Below, piece by piece: positions 57,597 to 64,000 of a stretch of 64,000 nt of DNA. The position numbers and the translations under genes were made by a program. The number at the start of each line of letters is the position of its first letter. Position 1 is the stretch's first letter. Source of the stretch: Hansfordia pulvinata (lineage: Eukaryota > Ascomycota > Sordariomycetes > Xylariales); contig BJKQ01000014.1 of assembly GCA_006538405.1 (NCBI GenBank), positions 1,054,001 to 1,118,000 of the forward strand. The letters are read 5' to 3'. Under the pieces are notes generated by a model. It made no database searches, was not told where the DNA came from, and worked only from the letters and a program-made list of their open reading frames with translations.

Positions 57597-59169
57597 ATTT
57601 GGCGGCGCGGCGAAAGGACGACCACGCCCGTCGACCTCCGCAGAGGAGACAGGCGGGGGGGAGCCGGCGAGGGGTCAGCCCCAGTTCGGAGGGTGTTTCG
57701 GGTCACGGTGCTGTTTGAGACATCTCTGAGCGGCGTGCGCGGGGTGGTGAAGACAGATGCGAAGGCGAAGCGAAGCGGCAGCAGGTCGAAAGCTGGCTGA
57801 AGAAGAGCGCAGGGTTTTGAGTCACCAGTTCTGGGGCAATCACCAGTTCTGGGACAGCAAGCAGTGACGACAGGGCATGGGAGAAAGTATCCAATGCACC
57901 AGAATCTGAGGGCTTGCGTAATGTGAGGCTGTCGAGGATGAATGGGTAGGTGTATCTGGCGGAGGGTGGAAAGGAAGGCGACCGGGTGGACGGGGATGGC
58001 TGGCCGAAGACGAGATGGCTGGAGTGGAGAGATATCGGCGGTGGTGTCTGCGGCGGTTCTGCGATGACGTGGGTGGTGCAATTGGCCGAGAAGTGGTCGC
58101 TTGTACAAGGGAGCGAGCAGCGAGTGGGTGGCTGCGGTCGTGTATCGAGGTTATCAGTGGTCCGCGAACTCGTACGAGTATCCGTAGTCCGTCTGACGGC
58201 GGTGGCTTTGCGGGCAGGTATCGTATCGTATCAGGCGGGACGCAAAGAGGTCGCGTGCGAGGGTGGATGAGGTGCAAATGAGGATCGCTGGATTGGACCC
58301 TTGGGGAGGGCCGTCTACAAGTACCTAACGGATACGACCGACTAGTGAGTTGGGCACTCGTACGGAGCTGTATCGAGACGAGCCGCTTGGTGGTGGTATC
58401 GTGAGCAGGGATGCGCTGCGTCAAGCAGGGCCGCTTGCCGGGGTAGGCGGTGGTTCACAGCAAGATAGATACGGAGTAGAGCAGACTCGGGCGGTGCAGG
58501 CGAGGCGGCAGGACAGTTGCGGTCTCGTAGTACGAGTAGATTAGGTAGTCGTGCGGGCTGTTCAGGAGCTGGAGAAACTGACGGGGAGGCAGCAGGAAAA
58601 GGAGGAGGGGGAAAGAACGCGGGTGACAATGGAAAGGGGAGAATCTCCAGAGTCCAGCGTGTGTAGACAGTCGGTCGGTCAAGCGGTTGGTTAGTCGAAG
58701 CGTACGTGGAGAGGAGGCAGTCGTTCATTCATCACGGAGCTCAACCACGCGCGTTCGGAGTACGGTACATTTGGAAGTCGAGACTGGAGTGGAAGATGGA
58801 CGGCCGTGGCAGGTATCGGGGTACCCGCGCGGAATCACGGCGGTACGACGTCGCTCATGTCGAGATGGGAGGCGGCGCAGCCGTGCAGGCTGAGCTGTCA
58901 GCGCTCGGTGGAGGGTCGCGACCAGCCCCTGAGAGTCGCTGGTGGCACGACACGGCGTACCTGGAACCTACCTCCTACTTCTCGTAAGTCAGGTCCAGGT
59001 CCCGGCCCAAGACCGACCGGGTTCAGGGCTCAAGAGCTGGCAGCCCCGGCTTTCCGTCACATGGCCTCCCTGTGCCTCGCTCTTGCCTCAACAGCATTGG
59101 CGATGGCATGTAGCCAGATGTGGTAAGGTTTCACGGCGCTGCGTCGAGTGTGCCTCTTCCAAGTGTGCC

Positions 59170-59183
59170 TACGAGTACTCGTA
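59170..59183. repeat. dispersed palindrome TACGAGTACTCGTA
   Basis: Exact copy of the 14-base palindrome in intergenic DNA. Confidence 0.9.
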
Positions 59184-59900
59184 CAGCGAAAACCACCACC
59201 ACCACCCAACCATACTTGGCGAGCATGGCGAGTTGGGCCCTAGGCATCCGCGGCATCCAGTCCGGCGGGCTCACTCTACGGAGTAGGTAAGGTACCTACC
59301 TAAGTTAGCTCTTGCACTTACGAGTAGTTAGTTCCGCCGTACTCTCACGGCGCTCAAGACCGTAGGGCATTTCTATTCCGACTTCGCCGGCCGGTCGGAA
59401 CGATGCATTCATCTTCACGTAATCACCCTGCCAGTATAGACATACGCGTCCCTACCTACCTAATGTGCAACTCACTTCGCGTGTGCGTTCCCGGGGTAAG
59501 ATCTTGAGGATAAAGGCACTCAGCTTATGGAATTGGGGGAGGGCATAAGGTTCCTGCACATGTTGGACACGACAGGAGAAAGAGTTGGTTGTGGTAGTGT
59601 GTACGGATGTAAGTATCTACAGTAAGGTAGTAGGTATCTTCTCCACTCAGAGATTCAGCGCCTGTACTTTTTTACGCTTGGGAGGAAAGTAGCAAGAAGG
59701 CACGAGGGGCGCGCAGACAATCGTCGTCACCATCTAGTCGCAAGCACAAGAGGCAGTCGCTACCCGCTGGAGGATTGCGGAGAGGCCCACATGGCGCACT
59801 AGCAAATTTCGCTCTGGGCCGGCCCACAGCACCTGATGGAGTACGTACGTGAGCACCACAGGACGAGGGCACTCTAATACGGGCAGATACTCGTCGAGGA

Positions 59901-59932
<32 letters not shown>

Positions 59933-60344
59933 AACCACTACCAGGTACGAACATCACGGCTTTGGCCGGTCACCACTTTCCGTCCAGTGCGCATGGTAAG
60001 GTACGCATCAACACCTCCTCGTCCATCACGCAAGCTGAGGTCCAGACTCTGTGGCGGCTGACCGTCTATCAGAAGAGGGTCAGCTTGAATCGCTACCGAC
60101 TCGCGCGCGACGCCGCAGTCTGCGCTGCGTCCCACATCATACGGGGACGGCCGTCTATCAGCCACCCACGCACCCACGTCGTGGTCTTCTCTTCTCGTGG
60201 CCCCAAAGCAGCACCTGCATGTCGACGACGATCGTCTCGGGCTCGGCGGCCGATCCAACTCAGCCCTGGCACCCCTGGCTGCTACCACGCCCATCTGAGA
60301 GCGCCGTCTGCATGTGCGCTAACCTTTTACCCGTAGCTCGCTCC

Positions 60345-60377
60345 CACCACACCACCACCACCACCACCACCACCACC
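60345..60377. repeat. (CAC)n microsatellite
   Basis: About eleven CAC/ACC units. The reading frames it creates (His or Thr runs, Val/Gly runs on the other strand) are not genes. Confidence 0.9.
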
Positions 60378-63031
60378 TCCTCCCACCCGCTGCCCCGCGT
60401 CCTCGACCGAGAGCCCTCCTGATAGGCGTCCACTCGGCGGCTGCTTCGCTTCCCAACCCCCACCCTTCGCTAACGGCTGGCCTGCTCCGTATCTCAGGGT
60501 CGGTTGAGCTGCTGCTCGCGCCGCCGCCCCCGCTGTCACGCTGCCACGCTGTCCGAGCCCACGTCCACCGCAACCCTGGGTCACAATGCGAGCAAATTGA
60601 TGGTTGTCTCCCATCACGAGTACGTACTTCGCCAACTAATGAGGGTCGGTACCTACTAGTTAGGTAGCCACGGCTGAGGTGAGGCCTTTTGACTTCAACC
60701 CCTCTTCTTCACCGCCAGGTGTGTTTCTCACCATACCCCCCTCTTCCTCCCCCCGGGCTCGCTGCCCCGGCCTGGCCCTTACCCGCCCGGCCGCCAATCC
60801 AGTCCTAACCCTATTCAAGTGCCTCGTCGGTTGGCAGCCTGGGCTGGCCCTGTCCGTGGCGTGGCGCGCCTCCGGACCAGAGGATCGACCGACTCGAGCA
60901 AGTGATGCCCGTGTAGGGTCGCTGTGCCTCGGCCGGCGTTTCCCATCTGACGCGCCAGCTCCGCGTCCTCGAGTCGTGTCCTCCTGGATCCGATAAGACC
61001 GGCCACGGCGGCCCGAGTCGCATGTCTGCTTGCCGCTCGTCGATTCGGCCCTTCCCCTCTCGCTCCTCGTGGTCATCCGGGCTCCGAACCAGACATCCGG
61101 CGCGCATGTCTCTGCCGACAACAATTCCTATTATGTGCTGTTGGCTCTGTCGATTCGACGCGCCCTCGTAGGACCAGACTAGCCAATCACCTCCGCTCGG
61201 ATTGCACCCTCCGCCCCAGTGCGAGACGAGCAAAGCCGCCCCAACGGTGGTACGGGTGGGTGGGCTCGGGTCGTTGCAGGCCCTTTTGGCGCTATCAGAT
61301 CCACATCTCGAAGAAACGGGGCCGAGGCCGGATGGACGGTGCCGCCACAACTCGCGAGCACAGGACACCCGTTGTCGTCACATGAACGAGCGCTCACCAG
61401 TGGTGAGAAAAAGCCCTTATCTCGCCTTCGCCCACAACCCTGCCGCTACTCTACTCGTACGTACCAGAAACGATCCCTTTGCAGCTGCAGGCCTTACTCC
61501 GTACAGATTGACCGGACGCCCTCCTGACTGGCACTGGATAGGATTCACTGGCAGTTGGCGCAAAGATCTGGACGAAGCAAGGGACCGCGAAAGGCACGGG
61601 CGGGCGGGCACGAGAGGCCCTTCCAATATGGGCACACCCCGGTCTCGGGGATCTATTTGCCCTAATTGGGCCGCTCGGTCGGCGCGATCAGCGGGTACGA
61701 GTACCAGGACCCAGGTTCCGCGACTGGCGCCTCGTCATTGGGGCTTCCCTATCCAGGGTTGGTGGTTGCGTGCGTCTTGTCGTGTCTTGTCGTGTCAAGA
61801 AAAAGAGACAGAAAACGGCGCAGGGCTACGAGGGTGCTGCGTACGGAGGGTGCGTACGGAGCACTCGTTCGCCCTCGTAGATTGAATTGCCGCGGGCGCT
61901 CCGTGCAGAGAGGGTTTCGCCACCCGTTGCCTCTTGCTACCCGCCCGCACACGTCCAGTACCGCGATGCGTCTCGCCACCTCAGGAGGTGGCTGCCCCCT
62001 TTCCTGGGTACGAGGATCCCCGGTTCCAGGCCGAGAAAAGGAGAAAAGTCGCCTCCGCTCTTCTCTGTCTGTGCAGTAGGCGATTTCTTATTTTTATCTT
62101 TATTTTTCGAACCCCTCCCCCCCTCCGTCCGGTTCTAATTCCTAGCTAAAAGGCAGTTGCCAGTAGCCCTGTCACCTTCAAGCTACGAGTGATTAGCTCC
62201 GTCGCCAGCAAGACAACTCGCGGGACCACCAGAGCTCGCAGCGATATGCAGCATTAGCCGCGTGGGCCGCAGCTCGGGCACACCAAGCACAGCTGATGGG
62301 GGATTCTGGTCGTGGTCATTGTTACGCAAGCGGCCACCCTCGTCGGCCTATCAAAGGCGGTGTGTGTTTAAGCCTGTGGTCGTCCTCGCCATTATGCAAT
62401 GCGAGCAGATCGCGTCAACGATGATGCAGTAGCCTGTCGTGCAGCCTCCAAAACCATGCAAATCTTTTGACCCAACAGAAGGCTGATATCAGTCCAACTG
62501 ACCCATTTCCACGTCAGCTAGTTTCACCTCCACGATGAGAGCCCGGCGCTGTGTTAACGCCTCGGAAATGCAGCTAGAATAGCAGTAGGAGGTCAAGAGT
62601 CCGAGATGAATGCCGCCGTCCGCCCGAAAGGCAGCTGAGGGGTCACAGCCACCACATGGTCAAGTTATCCGAAGAACCTGAACGGCACCCCCCGCTTGCA
62701 GGAATATGTCCTTTTCTGCCATGTCATAGGCGAGCCTCATGGGACATGGTGACATCTGGGAATACCCGGGGCCCCGGCCGGACCCCTTGCACTACACCCA
62801 ATGAGAAGACATGTCGGCTTTTGCTATCAATCACAGCCACAAAACAAGATTTGGAGGGCCCTCTTCATTGTGTTCCTGATAACTCCACGACGGCACGAAT
62901 GCTGTGGATGCTGTGGAGTCTGGACCTTTCTTTCGAGTCGACGGCGCTGCTGGCAGACACGCCATATGCCCAACCAGCCGTCTTCTCCATGTGTGCGCGA
63001 CGGAGCGCACGAGGAGCACTGTCGCTCGCCA

Positions 63032-63305
63032 TGGCGAGACGGGAATATCCGTTTGCTCGCAATGTCCCGTCGGACGAAGCACGCGTGGATGGGAAAGCGC
63101 CGGTTGAATCCGCAATGCCAAGGACAAAAGTGGCATTTAAGCCGCTTCCATGTCTACTTTTGAGAGGGTGGCGAGACGGGAATTATCTGTTTGCTCGCGA
63201 TGTCCCGTCGGAGGAAGCACGCGTGGATGGGAAACGCCGGTTGAATCCGCAATGCCAGAGACAAAAGTGGCATTTAAGCCGCTTCCATGTCTACTTTTGA
63301 GAGGG
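63032..63305. repeat. 137-bp tandem duplication
   Basis: Units 63032-63168 and 63169-63305 are near-identical, each starting TGGCGAGACGGGAAT and ending CTACTTTTGAGAGGG. Visible differences are a few substitutions and single-base indels. Each unit has a TTTAAG element and an ATG. It ends about 170 bases upstream of the secreted-protein-like ORF at 63475, so it may be a promoter duplication. Confidence 0.93.
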
Positions 63306-63474
63306 TAGAAACATAGGCTCATCAAGTTGACTCTTTTCCTTCATCCCCCCAAGCTGACACCACGAATCTTCCTTGTGACTCTCTGGCTCGCCCAGCCCCA
63401 ATCCCAGCTGCCCGACTCGTCACTACCCAAAAGCTAGAATCACGCAAACCGATCTTCCACGACGGCTCAACAAA

Positions 63475-63684
63475 ACGCATCTCACCAGCCTCATCAAGCT
63501 CGCCGCCGCCGCTTCCGTGCTTGGCGCCTCTGCCGCCTTGAGCCTGCCGGGCTGGCTGCAAAAGGACCACCAGACCCTCGGCGACGGCTCTCCGGTAGAC
63601 GGCATGTCGCTGGATGATTGTTTGAAGAATTGCACTGGGGCCTGTGTCTACGACGAGACGATTAAAAGCTATGGGTGCTTTTAG
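63475..63684 (+). pseudogene. small Cys-rich secreted protein ORF lacking an ATG
   Basis: The frame reads 69 codons to TAG 63682-63684. It begins with a segment that looks exactly like a signal peptide (HLTSLIKLAAAASVLGASAA) and has a short mature part with four Cys spaced C-x3-C-x3-C-x10-C (DDCLKNCTGACVYDE). The position where an initiator would stand is ACG at 63475-63477, in the context CAACAAAACG, which matches the favoured CAAAATG context apart from one base. No ATG lies in frame upstream nearby, and no upstream ATG exon fits the phase. It may be a start-loss pseudogene, an ACG-initiated gene, a base error, or exon 2 of a gene I cannot complete. The family is not recognised. Confidence 0.5.
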
Positions 63685-64000
63685 TAGGTACCAGGAAGCG
63701 TGAAAGCGGGTTCTCAGAACCCGGACACGCCGGGGACAAGATCTACCACCAGCCGGCACGACCAACCAACCCCCCCGGCACTACAGCGACTCACAGGTCT
63801 CGGCCGAACCTTTGGTGCGGCTCCTCCGGCGCCCGTTTGCATCTAGCGAGCGTTTGCTTTGTCTGAAGAAGAAGAAGAAGAAGCAGGAGCAGGAGCCGGG
63901 GAAAGAGAAGAAAGGCACGGGGACAGCGGGAGATAGACACTTAGAAATGAACAGCATTGCCCTCCTCTTACTTCGGAGTGATTCCATGACGTACTGTGAA
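63685..64000. other. window end, no gene seen
   Basis: The probable 3' flank of the small secreted ORF, with a GAAGAAGAAG run near 63866-63882. Nothing else is supportable. Confidence 0.45.

Larger units (their letters stand above)
57597..63474. other. gene-poor 5.9 kb, no intact gene seen
   Basis: No supportable gene. Several frames are open for 150-230 codons but are Arg/Pro/Ser-rich and lack recognisable motifs. It contains the palindrome at 59170-59183, a (CCG)n at 59901-59933, an (ACC)n at 60345-60377, TAGGTA words near 59285-59305 and 60650, and a 137-bp tandem duplication at 63032-63305. The left part is the long leader and promoter of the 7-TM gene. Confidence 0.45.

Noticed and set aside
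62656..63300. Plus-strand frame of 214 codons ending in the 137-bp repeat
   Set aside because: Its last third is simply the two repeat units read in the same frame. The first part has no motifs, and other frames are equally open.

Overview
The window looks like nuclear DNA of a filamentous ascomycete (Pezizomycotina, most likely Sordariomycetes). It is GC-rich and both strands carry single genes that are not in operons. Introns are short (49-172 nt) with GT..AG ends and CTGAC/CTAAC branch sites, and intergenic DNA is long and rich in microsatellites. All products resemble fungal families. There is no sign of bacterial, viral or transposon coding sequence, and I found no CRISPR array, rRNA or convincing tRNA.

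Layout. 0.6-4.2 kb: a degenerate FSH-type serine hydrolase (-) and a small conserved protein of unknown role (+). 5.5-7.6 kb: a DUF3176-like membrane protein. 8.1-8.3 kb: a possible tiny Cys-rich ORF with an in-frame TGA. 12.1-13.1 kb: a mitochondrial 1-Cys peroxiredoxin. 13-18.5 kb: gene-poor, with an 8-bp tandem array at 17.06 kb. 18.6 kb: a small secreted protein. 21.3-22.4 kb: TFIIB. 23.7-24.7 kb: a single-span membrane protein. 28.4-30.1 kb: a mitochondrial class III CoA-transferase. 30.5-31.0 kb: a broken ORF. 32.0-33.3 kb: a multi-exon orphan. 33.8-34.5 kb: oligoribonuclease. 35.4-37.4 kb: phosphoglucomutase. 39.2-43.3 kb: a long VPS9/ankyrin/PX-BAR protein (Vrl1/VARP type). 48.6-50.5 kb: a fungal protein of unknown role. 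51.8-52.8 kb: a nitroreductase. 53.9-54.8 kb: RNA polymerase subunit Rpb5. 56.1-57.6 kb: a rhodopsin-like 7-TM protein (-). 63.5-63.7 kb: a secreted Cys-rich ORF without an ATG, downstream of a 137-bp tandem duplication.

The genes do not form one pathway. The set is mostly housekeeping: transcription (TFIIB, Rpb5), RNA turnover (oligoribonuclease), carbon metabolism (phosphoglucomutase), mitochondrial metabolism and redox (peroxiredoxin, CoA-transferase) and endosomal trafficking (Vrl1). Fast-evolving secreted and membrane proteins lie between them.

Three window-wide patterns stand out. (1) Five otherwise good genes have a single frame break; four are restored by one added base and several breaks lie in short homopolymers, which suggests assembly error rather than decay. 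(2) A palindromic motif, TACGAGTACTCGTA, and its half TACGAGTA recur dozens of times in intergenic DNA. (3) TAGGTA/GGTACC-type words recur in the same intergenic stretches. Exon boundaries were worked out by hand from splice signals, reading phase and family conservation. No database search was possible.
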